Positions 52,483 to 64,000 of a stretch of DNA of 64,000 bases are shown one piece after another. This DNA is from Himantopus leucocephalus (Eukaryota; Chordata; Aves; Charadriiformes; Recurvirostridae): NCBI GenBank assembly GCA_003993805.1, contig RSEF01000002.1, forward strand, positions 98,970,629 to 99,034,628, read 5' to 3'. The first letter of the stretch is position 1, and each line of letters opens with the position of its first letter. Position numbers and translations under genes: made by a program. The notes under the pieces are model-generated. The model searched no databases. It saw nothing but the letters and a program-made list of their open reading frames with translations, and was not told the origin of the DNA.

Positions 52483-55310
52483 TATAGAATCGTTGAGACT
52501 AGAGGGGGACCTCTGGATATTTTGTAGTCCAACATCACTGCTGAAAGCAGTGACACCTACAGTAGTTTGTTCAAGACCATGTCCAGTCATGTTTTGAATA
52601 TTTTCAAAGATGGTCTCTCTACAACCTCTCTTGGCAACATGTTCCAGTGTTCAATCACCCTCATCATAAAAAAAAAGCTTTTCTCTGATGTTTAAATGGC
52701 ATTTCCTGCATTTCAATTTGTGCCTTTTGTTCTTTCATCAAATACCACTAAGAAAAGTCTGGCTTCATCTTCTTTACTCTTCCCTGTTCTGTTTTTATGC
52801 ACATGGATAAGTTCCTCCTGAGCCTTCTTGTCTTAAGGCAAAACCCCAGCTCTCAGCCTCTCCTCATGTCAGATGCTGCAATACCTTGAGCATTTTAGTG
52901 GTCCCTTCCTGGACTCAAACCAGTATGTCCATGTCACTCTTGCACTGGAGATGCCAGGCTTGGACACAGAACTCCAAATGTGATCTCACCAAGGCTGAGG
53001 AGAAGAATCACCTCATTCAACCTGCTGGTGACACTCTTCCTAACGCAAGGGTACGTTATTGGCTCGTGTGCCACTTGGTCTCCACAAGGACCCCCAGGGC
53101 CTTTTCTGCAAAGCTGCGTTCCAGCCAAACACCACCCAGCCTGGATGGGTGAGTGTCTGTGGTTCTTCCTCCCCAGGGACAGGACTTGTCATTTCCCTTT
53201 GCTCAGCTCAGGAGATTCCTGTCAGCCCAGGACACAGCAGCACAACCATCTGGTGTATCAATGCTTCCTTCTACTTATGTATCATCTGCAAACTTTCTGG
53301 GGAAGCACTCTATCCTATCATTCACATCATTAACATGTTAAACAGTACTGGCCATGGTGTTGATCACTGGGAGGTCCAGCATTTTGTCGTAGAAGTCTAT
53401 CAGGCTGTTCAGGCAGGATTTCCCCTTCATAAATCCTTGCTGACTACTTCCAGTTGCATTCTTGTCCTTAATGTGTTTGGAAATGATTCCCAGGAGAATT
53501 TGCTCCATCACTATCACAGGGATTAAGGTGAGGTTGACTGGCCTGTAATTCCCTAGGTCCTTCTGCTTGCCCATGTCAATGGTAACAGCGATCTTTGAGT
53601 TTTCCATTCCTCTGGGACCTCCCTCAGTCACCATGATCTTCCAAAGATAATCAAGAGGGGTCTTACAATGACATCAACCAGCTCCCTTACTCCTCATGGA
53701 TGATTCAATTGGGTCCCACGGATTTGTTTATGTCCACTTGGTTTAATGTTCCCTAATGTGATCCTCCTAACTGAGCATAAAACTTCATTCCTCCAGACCT
53801 TCCCACTGTTTTCAGGGGCTGTGATTCCTCAGGGTAAACTTTATTGGTAAAGGCTGAGGTGAAGACGGCGTTGGGTACCTCATCCTTTTCCATGTCCTTT
53901 GTCACCAGGTCCTCTGCCCCATTCAGTGTCAGGCCCTCATTTTCCCTAATCTGCCTTTTGCTGTTGATGGACCTGTAAAAGTCCTTCATGCTGCCCTTCC
54001 TGTCTCTCCCAAGATTTAAGCTCAGATAGGCTTTGGCTTCCCTAACCCCATTCTTACACATTCAGTGTTTCTACATTCCTCTGGTTTCACCTGTTCTGAC
54101 TTTCATCTCTTGTACAATTTCTTTTTAGGTCTGAGTTGAGTCAGGAGTTCCTTGTTCATCCACGCAAGCCTCTTGCTGCTGTTTCTTGATTTCTTCCATG
54201 TAGGAATAATCTATTCTTCGGCTTGGAGGAGGTGATCCTTGAAAATGAGCTAGCTCTCCTGGGCTGCTCTTTTCTCCATGACCATCTCCTGTGGGATCCT
54301 TCCAAGCAAATCCTTCAACAGGCCAAAGGCTGCTGTTCTGTAATCCAGGGTTGTTATCATGCTATTTGCCCTGTTTCCTTCTTTCAGGATCATAAACTCC
54401 ACCATCTCCTGGTCACAGCAACCAAGGTTGCCACCATCCTTCTCCTCCTCCACCACTTCTGCCTTTTTTTCTAGGTATCCTGTCCAGAGGAGTGCCTCCT
54501 CTCATCAGATCATCCATCACCTGTGTCAGGAAGTTCTCATCAATGCAATCCACAGATCCCAAGGATCTGTGGTTTCCTGTGTTGTCTTTCCAGCATATAT
54601 CAGGGCTGTTAAGTCCCCCATGAGAACCAGGATCTGCAAACATGAAGCTTTTTCCCATTGTCTGAATACAACCTCATCAACTTCTTCCTGATCAGGTGGT
54701 CAGTAGTAAACACCGGCCACAACATACACCACTTTGTTATGCCCTCTGGTATTAACCCATAAGCTCTGGACTGTCTTATTATCTGTCCCAAGGCAGAGCC
54801 CAAATGTATTCCCACTGCTATCTCGTGTAACAGGCAACTTTCCCTTTTTCCCTTCCCAGCCTGTTCCTTCCTATTTATCTGTTGCAGCACTCTAGTCATG
54901 GCAACCTCCCCACCACATCTCTGTGACCCCAATGAGGATGCAACCCTACAACTTAGGACAAGAGAAAATGGGTTCAAGTTAAGGCAGGCGAGGTTTAGAT
55001 TGGATATTAGGAAAAACTTTTTCACTGAAAGGGTAATCCAACATTGGAATAGGCTGCCCAGGGAGGTGGTGGATTCGCCATCCCTGGAGGTGTTTAAAAA
55101 AGGGGGTAGACGTGGTACTTGGGGACATGGTTTAGATGTGGTTTTGTCAGGTTAGGTTAATGGTTGGACTTGATGATCTAAAGGTCCCTTCCAACCTTAA
55201 CAATTCTATGATTCTATGATTCTAACTGCGCACATACCTGTAATTCCACCTGTTTGTTCTCCATGCTGCATGCACGCATTGGTGTACAGGCACTTCGAAG
55301 AGATGCTCCG
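52483..55310 (-). mobile_element. Long CR1 LINE, antisense, with endonuclease and RT remnants
   Basis: On the minus strand the element runs from about 55310 back to its 3' octamer tail at 52483. Recognisable in order are the endonuclease domain (SPDICWKDNTGNHRS near 54590; IDENFLTQV near 54530), the linker before the RT (KGSMKDFYRSINSKRQIREN at 53990-53931), RT motifs (GNYRPVNLTLIPVIVMEQ near 53550; GSSQQGFMKGKSCLNSL near 53440), then the C-terminal and 3' UTR regions. A block of RT (palm motif and following) is deleted near 53340-53375. Frameshifts throughout make it non-coding. It is interrupted at 54954-55223 by a sense CR1. The 5' boundary is approximate and it is shorter than a full-length element of about 4.5 kb. 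Confidence 0.85.
54954..55223 (+). mobile_element. 5'-truncated CR1 LINE, sense, nested in the antisense CR1
   Basis: It starts abruptly at TAGGACAAGAG, encodes the CR1 ORF2 terminus on the + strand ([20 protein letters not shown], then [16 protein letters not shown]), continues into the GGTTGGACTTGATGATC 3' UTR and ends in ATTCTATGATTCTATGATTCT. The antisense CR1 resumes directly after it. AACT occurs at both edges (54950-54953 and 55224-55227), as expected of a short target-site duplication. The ORF2 end is cleaner than that of the host element, which fits a younger insertion. Confidence 0.88.
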
Positions 55311-55629
55311 TCACCATCCCACTGACTTTCCAGAAAAAGTATAAACGCGTACCCCACTGTTTGCTTCACCCCTGTCATCCTGGCATTTGCATGCATATGC
55401 TTCATGTGGGCTTCCTTCCATCCTGTTTTGTTGTTTTAAAGCTCTTTCTTGTCTACCTCACCCTGCCTAGTCTCTTGCCGTTCAAGAAAAAATTAGTGAC
55501 CTATTGCCTGTATCTGGTGGAATTGTCAGATACCTGTATTTCTGAAAACAAATTATTAGACAGAAAATCTGATTTCCACAAACTTTGTTAATAAATTCTG
55601 AATAATGGTATTTTGTTTAAATCTGGTCA

Positions 55630-55950
55630 CCTCTGATCAAAAAATGAACTGATAAAGGACCAGGTACATGCAAGAAATATTGGGTTAATCAAAAAATGGA
55701 AAACCTCTGGTATTAAAAAGGTCTAAAAAAGTGCAGCTCGCTTAACTTTGCAGAATTAATGCTAGGAGGATATATGATTACTGTCTCTAAATTTCATGGA
55801 ATATCAAAGGCCAGGAGGGGAGATAAACTATTTAAACTATATGTCAGTGCTGACATATGAGAAAAATAGTTAAAAGTTGATCATGAGTAAACAGAAGCTG
55901 GAAGTGAGAAGATGTTTCTAAGGCACTAGATTAGTTGAAGATTTAGAATT
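55630..55950 (+). mobile_element. Old LINE (CR1-type) 3'-end relic, sense
   Basis: The segment contains CTTAACTTTGCAGAATTAATG, AGGAGGATATATGATTACTG, GGGGAGATAAACTATTTAAAC and CAGAAGCTGGAAGTGAGAAG. These follow the order of the ORF2 C-terminus of an older CR1 lineage, where one expects a GDMITVYKY-like peptide. It is too diverged for coding. It lies about 330 bp beyond the long antisense CR1 but has the opposite orientation and greater age. Confidence 0.5.
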
Positions 55951-58900
55951 GTCGTCTTTTGGGGGGGTAATGATTTAATATTTGAAATTCAGAGTTTAAT
56001 AAGTATATGAAGAACATTATATGATACGGAGACTGGACTCATGTTTCTGTGTTTATGAACTGGGCACCAGATTGTTGCAAAGACCTTGTGAAAACTGCTT
56101 GCATTCCTCCTATTTTCCAGTTAAAGGCTGGCTAGCTTCCTCTGGATTTTGTGATATTTTTCCAGCCACAAATGGCTAACGCAAGAGAGAGAATACCACA
56201 GCTATCACTGCATCTCCTTTAAAATGGTTCATTTGCCTCAGGCTTTAGGATTTAGCTGTAATGAAGATGAAAGATTGATGGCTGACTGCTGACCTACTTT
56301 GAGGAAATGAAAGAGCAGGTGGCATGATGCTGACTAGGAAAGTAAAAAGCCGTACTAAAGGCAGACAAATAAAAGCGTGGCTAAATAAAGTCTCTTTTAG
56401 ATCACAGCTACTTTTCAGTAGCCCAACATGGAGTAATTCACACCTGGGAACCTCAAAACCTCTTGTATATAAGTGTGTGTGGGGGTAAATATATTTAACC
56501 TATTTGAAATAGTTATTTTCGTTTTACACAAGAAGGCTCTATGAGTTACTGCTAGGGCTTTGAATCTATCAAATTGTCACAGTGTATTGTAGAAATTAAT
56601 AGGAAAATCTAGACGAGGCAAATTACAAAAAAAACCCATACAGCTTCAAATCCGACAGAGTTGTGTCAATGCTTGCAACAAGCTGTTCCCCGAGTTTTGT
56701 TTAAACTTTGGTGAAAGAGAGGCATGTTCATCAAAACTCGGAATTAAGGTGCTTCCAACTGTGTGACAGAAATGTTTAATAGTGGCAACCAGTCCTTCAG
56801 CAAAGAGCTGCCACCTTTTAACTCGGAGCAGTGTACTGTAATTTGTGTCAGGAACTTCATACATGAATCATGAGAAGGGGCTAAAGGAAAACATTTTCAG
56901 TGTCTTGTTAGCAGTCTTGCGTTTGAAGTAAACTAGTAACTACATTGGTGAATGAACCTATTCTTGATCACGAAATATGGCTGCAACTTCTCAGGACTGT
57001 CAAGTTTATAGAAAATGGCATCATTTTTAAGCTAATTGCTTTCATTACAAAGCAATTAACTTCCATGTTTTGGAGCAGGTAGAGAAGAAAAGAGCCATAT
57101 TGCCTACCTTGAGATCTAAGGGGAAATGGACTGAGCTGCAAGCCAAGAGACTGCGTTGTAAGTGAACATCCTCCCCTTACATCTTGCATTTCTGCACTTC
57201 CAACAACCTTCATTGCTAACTACAGTGTCATTCTGACATCCTGAAGTGAAAGGAAATTTTACAGTTTAAGTAGGTCCCTCTGTATTCAGTTTCAGATGGC
57301 AACAGGACCCTAGTATGTCATTTAAGACACCCAATTCTCATTAATTTGGAGAAATCAAAGGTGTGCACCATTTTTAAATCAAGTCTGGCTCTGACTTTCA
57401 CTTCAATAAATTATTATAAAGGTTCAAGAATGTGATAAAAGGCAATTTTGTAGATCTTTAGACTCTTGTTCTTTTACATGGAGAGCTTTTAGTTTAGTCT
57501 TTGGGTACAATTCAGACATGGGAGATACCAAGCTCTTATGCTGTCCAGTCAGTAACTGTTCCCAAGACCTTTCCTTTTTTAAGTCTGGGAATAAAATTTG
57601 ATTTTAGCATCTGTTATTCAGCCCATATTCTAAAATAGCTTAGTAACTCATTAGTCATTTTTGTACTATCTTCCTTTATTTTCCAGTTTTGAAAGGGGAG
57701 ACAGCAAGAGGAAGTGGCCACTTACTATTTTGGTGTTACTCAAAGCCTGACAGTGATTTAGAGGTACAAAAGGGAAAAACAAGTATATGTGTACCCGGGA
57801 AAGTGCCAAGTGTAGGTGCTGAACTTTTTTTTTCCACCCTGTAAAACATTCTAGTTAGAAGAAAATTTACATTTGTTTTTTATATTTGTGGTGGGTGCAG
57901 GGGAGTTGCAGGAAATTTTGCCTTTGTATCCAAATAGTAGAAGGTATTATGTATGTGTATCCTGTAAAGGAAAAAATTTAATGTCATCATTTTTTTCCTC
58001 AAAATAAGTTTGTTTTCCAAGTTGTGTTAATAATTATGGGTGTGGTTGCCTTGGCATGTAGGAATTGTGCTGTCAAGACTTCCTTTTCTCTGGTTTTGAT
58101 GTACCCGGGTGTCTGGTAGTTGTTCATACAAAGCAAACTTGTTTGGTCGCAGTCCTACATCCCACGTTATAGGCTCTCCATCAGACGTTTGCACCATATT
58201 CAGCTCACTGAGAATACAGCTTTATTGAAACTCTGCATAAAAGCTCTAGAGAGGACAAAAAAAATTGGTTACTTTTATAATGGTAGACTGAACCCATAAA
58301 ACAGATTAAAAACTACATATTCATCTTTTAAAAATTATTTAAAATGGATGATTCAGAATCTTTTAAATGTTTCTGAATAATAAGACTGCCTATATACACT
58401 AGCGATATGGAAAAACAAGAAGCCCTTTTCTATTGATCGTACTTGACCAAACCCATGAGAAACAGGAATGAATGTGAGGGTGACCTAAGGAAAAAAGATA
58501 AGAGGAGCAGAAGACTAATCTTATTTTGGATCAGAATCCCAGAAGCCAGCAAAGAAAACAAGGCAAAATATGTGGCTATCAGTGAAAATGACTGTGCCTG
58601 GACATACCTAAGACACATCTATAAAGATGATACCACGATAATTGTTTCACTGTCTTAGACATCGACTGCAAAGTTGTAACTGAATAGATTCTTTTTAAAA
58701 TGTTAATGAAGTCTAGCCATTAAAATTGAGGGGGTTGGAGTGTGTTTTGGAAGTGAGGGCTATTTTAGTGCAGTTAGTAAACATTAATTAAAAAGAAGAC
58801 TCTTGCCTTAAAAGATCTAGTCAGAAAATTGCGTGGTGAAGTGATGTCAATATTCTTCTTTTGTGTTAGGCATACCCTGCACCTATGTGAAAAGGATAGT

Positions 58901-60078
58901 ATTTTCCTTTTGTATAAAATTAGAATCCATGGAAATTTACTTCCATTGGTAGTGAAAGATTTAAAATGTCTCTGTGTCCCTAGATGTGATTTACATATGA
59001 CGTTTAGAGGGTTTGAGTAAAGGTGTTTTAAAGTGGACATATTTTGTCACACCTCTAAATTGATTTTGCCCTGGCTTATAGCCATTTAATTCGCATCAGA
59101 ACTCTTTACGGTGTACAGTTATTAATATAAAAACTTTTTCTAATTCTGCAATCGTTTTCACCAGTTTAAGTGAAATATTTTTAACTTATTTAAATTAAGC
59201 CAATGACGTTTATTATGTGGGGAAGCCACAAATTTCCAAGCTAGCAAGTTACCTGCCACAAAGACATACTCACTGTGGGCGGAATAAGTTGAAGGATTGG
59301 AATCTTGTCTATTTGAATACTTGGATTAGGGTCTAATACTGGTTTGTGGACAAAGGGATAAAAAATATGACTTATGGAAATCAAGTGAAAATTTAGTTTG
59401 CTTTGGGATTCAGTTTTTTCTTGATATTGTCAACTGAATTATTCATCATAAACAATTTGTGGGATTTATGATAGGAGTGGTCTGTAAAAAAACATTCGGT
59501 AGTGATTTAATTCTTTTTTCCCCCACATTTTCGGTCACTACTCTCCTTTTTCTTTTTTCCATGTTTGCCTAAGTCTTTCAATGAACAGAACTGTAGCTTT
59601 TTCTCTTTGATGTATGTCCCTTTTGATTAGGAGATCATCAATTATTTAGATTGTTCCAAACCTTGCAGCCTAATACTTTGAACATAAGACTGTAAGTAGA
59701 GCATTTTGAAGATCAGTGTTTAAAAATAGGTCATGTTTTCGAAGAGACCAGCCAATTCAGTGCTTGAAAATCTGGAAAATCTCCTGATTAACATTCAGTA
59801 TTTGTTAACCTAATATGGACTTGTTTTTACAACATTAGCCATATTATTTTCTCTATTTAGAAAAGTCACCTATCTTATGCATAACATTTAATGCCAGTTG
59901 TATTATTAACAGAATCTACTAAAATCCAAGAACAATGTTATGTAAGTGGTTTTGCTGAAGGAAAAAACAAAGGATATTTTCCTAACTTCCCTTTAACATC
60001 CATTTCATACAGTTTGGGAAGCTTATAAAATTATCAGTGTTGTTTTGCTATGATAATTATTTGGTGCATGTTCTTTAG

Positions 60079-60110
60079 TATTATTATTATTATTAATAGT
60101 AATAATAATA
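60079..60110 (+). repeat. (TTA)n / (AAT)n inverted microsatellite
   Basis: TATTATTATTATTATTA is followed by ATAG and TAATAATAATA. The last 11 bases of the left arm (60085-60095) pair perfectly with 60100-60110 around a 4-nt loop. It could extrude as an AT hairpin. It is probably a microsatellite product. Confidence 0.85.
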
Positions 60111-60842
60111 TTTTGCATTTCTGAAGCACTTTTCATCTGCCGACCTCAGTTCTTTTTGCAAACAGCTAATTAGACTTCAAAACACAGTAAGTGGTGTTAT
60201 ACCCACTTTTCTGCAGGGCAGTACTGGAGGGCAAACCATGCTGCCTCTCAGTAGGCAGTCCAGGATGCTTGAGAGGATGAGTAGGAACCCCCATGAATAT
60301 GCATTGTGAATTAATATGCCATGAGGGAAGTTTTCTTACTTATTCCAACTAATTAGCTCATGGACTGATAAATGAAAAGGACAGAAATTTCAAACTGTTC
60401 CCTGCAACTGCGTGCTTAAAAGTTTTCATCTTATCTCGTCATATGGCAGTGACAGTCATGGCAACAGCAAAGCTTTTTACAGTGGCTTCATATGCCAGAG
60501 ACATGTTTAAACAAAACTACTTACAGATATTTTTTTATTAAATGTTATCTTCCATCCTAACCTGTTTAAATTGTGACAATTCTATTTCTTCCAACTTTGC
60601 TTCTTTAGTTTTGGTTTTGGTTTTCAAAAGAGTGCTTTCAAGCTTGCCAAGTGCTTTCAACAACGTTGCTCCTCATACTCGGCTAGTTTTGGTGGCTCTC
60701 CAAGCGCTGTGGTGTTTTAAGGACTGGCTGTTACATACAGGTTTATTGGCAATTTTCACTCCACATAAACCCTGATGTAGAACTAGTTATCTCATCAAAC
60801 CACACATTCAGTTTAACATCCTCCTTTTTAAAAAATAAGGAT

Positions 60843-61993
60843 AAATTTCTATGACGAAATGACTGGCCTGGTAAATGAGGGGAGAGCAGTGGATATTGTC
60901 TACCTTGACTTTAGTAAGGCTTTTGACACTATCTCCCATAACATCTTCGTAGAGAAGCTGTTGATGTAGGGGATGGATGAGCAGACAGTGAGGTGAACTG
61001 AAAACAGGCTGAATGGCTGGGCCCCGAGGGCGGTGATCAGTAGCACAAAGTCCAGTTGGAGGCCAGTACGTAGTGGTGTACACCAGGAGTCAACACTGGG
61101 TCCAGTCCTGTTCAACATCTTCATTAATGGTGGGACAGAGTGTACCCTAAGCAAGGTTGCTGTTGACACAAAACTGGGAAGGGTGGCTGATACACCAGAG
61201 CATCGTGCTGCCATCCAGAGGGACCATGACAAGCTGGAGAAATGGGCTGACAGGAACTTCATGCAGTTCAACAAGGGGAAGTGCAAAGTCCTGCACCTGG
61301 GGAGGAACAAGCCCATGCAACTGTACATGCAGGGGCCGAACAGCTGGAAAGCTGGTGGACACCAAGTTGAACATGAGCCGGCAATGTGCCCTTGAGGTAA
61401 AGGGGGATAACGGTATCCTGGGCTGCATTAAGCAAAGCATTGGCAGCCCGTGAAGGAAGGTGATCCTTCTCCGCTACTGAGCACTGGTGAGGCCACACCT
61501 GGAGTACTGTGTCCCGTTCTGGACTCCCCAGTACAAGACAGACATGAACATACTGGAGAGAGTCCAAAAGAGAGACACAAAGATGAAGAAGGGACGGGAG
61601 CATGTCTCCTATGCGGAAAGGCTGAGAGAGCTGGGACTGAGGGAGTCCTCATCTATGTATATCAATACCTGAAGGGAAGGAGCAAACAAGATGGAGCCAG
61701 GCACTTTTCAGTGGCACCCAGTGGCAGGACCAGAGGCAATGGGCACAAACTGAAACACAGGAGGTTCTGTCTGAACATCAGAAAACACTTTTTCACTGTG
61801 AAGCTGACCGAGCATTGACACAGGTTGCCCAGGGACATGGAGGAGTCTCCATCCTTGGAGATATTCAAAAGCCACTTGGACACGGTCCTGGGAAAAATGC
61901 TGTGGGTGGTCCTGCTTGAGCAGGAGTGTTGGACCAGATGACCTCTGGAGATCTCTTCCTACCTCAACGATTCTGTGTTTCTTTGATTCTGTG
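60843..61993 (+). mobile_element. CR1 LINE, sense, 1.15 kb, RT-to-tail portion
   Basis: A 5'-truncated copy beginning inside the reverse transcriptase (FYDEMTGLVNEGRAVDIVYL near 60847; LDFSKAFDTIS palm motif near 60905) and running through thumb and C-terminal regions to a tail with two ATTCTGTG octamers (61970-61977, 61986-61993). It is defective: in-frame TAG (60967) and TGA (60994) lie in the RT. The second catalytic motif reads Val-Ala-Val-Asp at 61156-61167 instead of Phe/Tyr-Ala-Asp-Asp, losing an active-site Asp. Frame changes follow near 61350 and beyond. It is an inactive LINE fossil, not a host gene. Confidence 0.93.
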
Positions 61994-62069
61994 AAATAAA
62001 AAGGTGAATTTCCTAAGATTCTAGCTCAGGGCTGCTTGGGATTTCCTCTCTGCTACTAATTTTACCTTG

Positions 62070-62083
62070 GTTGCCATGGTACC
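62070..62083 (+). promoter_or_regulatory. Isolated X-box-like motif
   Basis: GTTGCCATGGTACC matches the RFX X-box pattern (GTNRCC-N-RGYAAC type) except in the last half-site. It lies about 75 bp after the CR1 tail. One site in a long intron is weak evidence for function. Confidence 0.2.
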
Positions 62084-62934
62084 AAAGGCAGAGAAGCAGA
62101 AGAAATCAAGTAACGAAGCCTACAAGTAGTTTCTCAAGGGAGCGAGGAACTGAATAAGGTAAATTGATAATAAATAAAACAAAAACTATTGCTCACTTCA
62201 TTGAAAGCTTGAGAAAATAACGGAAGTATGCCTTTGAATGCAAAACTGTCTGGACTGGTATTTTGCATCTTTTTTTAATATCTGTAATTTCTCCCTATTA
62301 TCTTAGATTTATTTCTAATATTATCTTTACACAATAACACAGTTTAATGTTTTCCGAAATCTGTTGCATGCACAGAGGTTATTAATAAGACGAGTGAAAC
62401 TCTCCACAATTTAGGTCTTGTTTTAAGAGCAAATTGAGGCTTAGATGGCTGTCCTACATGCAGGTGAATTTCACTATAATTTTTTGCTTATGTTTTAAAA
62501 AGAAAGTGTTTGCTGTTCAAAAATACATTTCGTGGAGACTGGGTAGAAGACCATTGTGAAACGAAGTACATCATTAACATGGCCGGTGCAAACTGTGAAG
62601 TTTATTGTACTTAATGTTTAGTACTTGAAAAAGAGTAGGGTAAAACTACTGGTAGAAATTCCTGTCCTTAACACCCAGAGTACAGAATGGCATTTTGTCG
62701 TCTGCGTCTCATGAAGCAGGTCCTCATAACATATGTCATAGATTTTTAGTCTCTGTCTTTTTTTGTTACCAGTTATACTGCTGATTCAGACCCTGACTCT
62801 GCAAGCTATTCTGCACGACCACCAGCATGTGCTGAGTGGCTGAACTGTGGCTTTTCTGAACAAATGCAGTATTCCTTTTTATCACCAGGTTCTGCATTAA
62901 GATATTGAAAGATTATTCAGAGAGAGGTGGTGTG

Positions 62935-63029
62935 TTTTTTCTTTTTCTTTTTTCCTTTTGCTTCTCCTTCTACTTTTTCTTTTTCTTTCTTCTTCTCCGT
63001 TTTCTTTTTTTCTTTTTTTTTTCATTTTT
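62935..63029 (+). repeat. Polypyrimidine (CT)-rich tract, 95 bp
   Basis: A C/T-only stretch with just four purine interruptions (62960, 62972, 62999, 63024). It is rich in TTTTTC and CTTCTCC words, so the minus strand is the matching polypurine tract. Such tracts can form intramolecular triplexes and can mimic splice-acceptor tracts. No coding signal: the charged Lys/Arg/Glu open frame on the minus strand is a direct result of the repeat. Confidence 0.9.
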
Positions 63030-64000
63030 GTATTGCTTCTCTTCAAAGAAAATAAATATTCACTTACAAAAGTCCAGGTGAAAGAGTACTGCTTTAGGGC
63101 TCCAAGGGTGAAATACAATTACAGAGGGCAAAAACATGAACATGGCGTGTTATAAAGTCAGTAACTCCTGTGAAAATGCCAATGAGAGGCTACTTATCAA
63201 AAATTGTAATGTGTTATAAGGAAAAGCATTAGGAGACTGGCAAGCAGTTTGAAGTATTTTGCGCTATTCTTTTTTTTCTAACTAATTTCTAATAAGCAGA
63301 AAATCTCAAGAACTCAGAAACCACTAAGAACCACAGTAACCAGAAATTACATGGATCATCAAATACAGATTATAGACTGTGTGAAAACCAGTCTTCCGCT
63401 GATTCGTTATGGACCTACATGAAATTTGGGTGACAATAGTTCACTTTATAACACTAGGACGAGTGGATCATCCCAAGAGAATATCTCCAAGGTCTTCAAG
63501 CTACAGAATAGCTGTAGCCCCTCATGTGACCTATTTTCTGTGTTTTGGCTGGTACAGCTGAACAGCTGCAGACCCTCTGATTGATCTTCTCTGTTAGTTT
63601 TGCAGAGTAAAGCTGTTCGGTGTGTAGGGATCACCATTTATCAGGCTATCCCTAGGCTGCAGTATTGCCCCTGGGGTAATTTTGATGGAATAAGGGCTAT
63701 AGCAGTAAGTGATACCACCTGCTGAAAGAACGAGCTGTGAGTAATAGAAATGATCAGAGTGTTTTGTTTAGGCAAACTACAAATCTGTCTTTTTCTTTTC
63801 CTGCTTGTCGTTTTAATGTAACAGATGTCTGTTATCAGCACTTCTTCCCAATATCCAGCAATAATGGAAACACAAAAATACACTTCTGTGTATTTTGACT
63901 TTTTAAAATTTTGAAAACCATTTGGCACATATTCATGTTTTGGCAAGAAAAAGTATATTTTTTTTTTCCTTTTCATTTAGCATCATGGCAATACCTGTGG

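Larger units (their letters stand above)
36239..64000 (+). other. GABBR2: GABBR2 intron after TM4 exon (over 27.7 kb, incomplete)
   Basis: It starts with GTATGT and has no matching acceptor exon before the window ends. I searched for the TM5-TM6 exons (expected motifs HMTIWLGIVYAYKG and NVGIMCIIGAAVSF) and saw none. This intron is richer in LINEs than the others. Recognised contents are listed separately. Between them, 36239-41380, 43000-44080, 44480-46380, 46937-51370, 55950-60840 and 61994-64000 hold ordinary AT-rich sequence with minor simple repeats and nothing I can assign. Confidence 0.9.

Noticed and set aside
53059..53526. 155-codon + strand open frame, the longest in the window
   Set aside because: It is the antisense of a CR1 LINE; the CR1 protein and 3' region read on the minus strand, so the + frame is a shadow.
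62897..63118. Lys/Arg/Glu-rich minus-strand open frame
   Set aside because: It is the translated complement of the polypyrimidine tract at 62935-63029; the charged composition comes from the simple repeat.
63970..64000. TTTCATTTAG followed by CATCATGGCA at the window end, resembling an acceptor and exon start
   Set aside because: The downstream bases do not encode the expected next GABBR2 residues (Pro-Asp-Pro...), and too little sequence is present to support an exon.

Overview
The window is a piece of a bird genome. It lies entirely inside one large protein-coding gene on the + strand: the avian orthologue of GABBR2, the G-protein-coupling subunit of the metabotropic GABA-B receptor. The organism call rests on the interspersed repeats, which are almost all CR1-type LINEs ending in short ATTCTRTG octamers. 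This is the typical repeat landscape of birds and other reptiles, with no Alu, L1 or B1/B2 sequence. The receptor reading frame also differs from the mammalian protein, as I remember it, by only a few residues.

Four coding exons are visible: 8421-8571, 9066-9198, 21460-21567 and 36116-36238. Together they encode the end of the extracellular hinge and transmembrane helices 1 to 4 of the seven-helix domain, with both flanking loops. All four have consensus splice sites and join in frame. The preceding exons (Venus-flytrap domain) lie upstream of base 1. The following exons (TM5-TM7, coiled coil, tail) lie downstream of base 64000. The window therefore holds about 171 codons of a receptor of roughly 940 residues; over 99% of the sequence is intron.

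Layout: 1-8420 is the end of a long intron, with a 100-N gap at 7794-7893. At 8421-9198 two exons flank a 494-bp intron. At 9199-21459 a 12.3-kb intron holds almost no recognisable repeats. After the TM3 exon, a 14.5-kb intron (21568-36115) holds three short CR1 pieces (one containing the second 100-N gap), a GC-rich block ending in poly(A), and a C20A18 homopolymer pair. It ends in an unusual C21-plus-T splice-acceptor tract just before the TM4 exon. From 36239 to the end (more than 27.7 kb) is one intron. It carries a heavily decayed old CR1 (about 41380-42620), a putative regulatory block with two RFX X-box palindromes (about 44080-44480), a 278-bp direct duplication joined by a single N, another old LINE relic (about 51370-51960), a 2.8-kb antisense CR1 with a younger sense CR1 nested in it (52483-55300), an old LINE tail (about 55630-55950) and a 1.15-kb sense CR1 (60843-61993).

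I found no second gene, no RNA gene, no CRISPR array, no recognisable endogenous retrovirus and no evidence of a new biological system. The short open reading frames scattered through the introns look like chance or like LINE fragments. The observations most worth following are the exon-TM4 acceptor tract, the paired X-box block, the nested CR1, the poly(A)-tailed GC-rich block and the probable assembly duplication.
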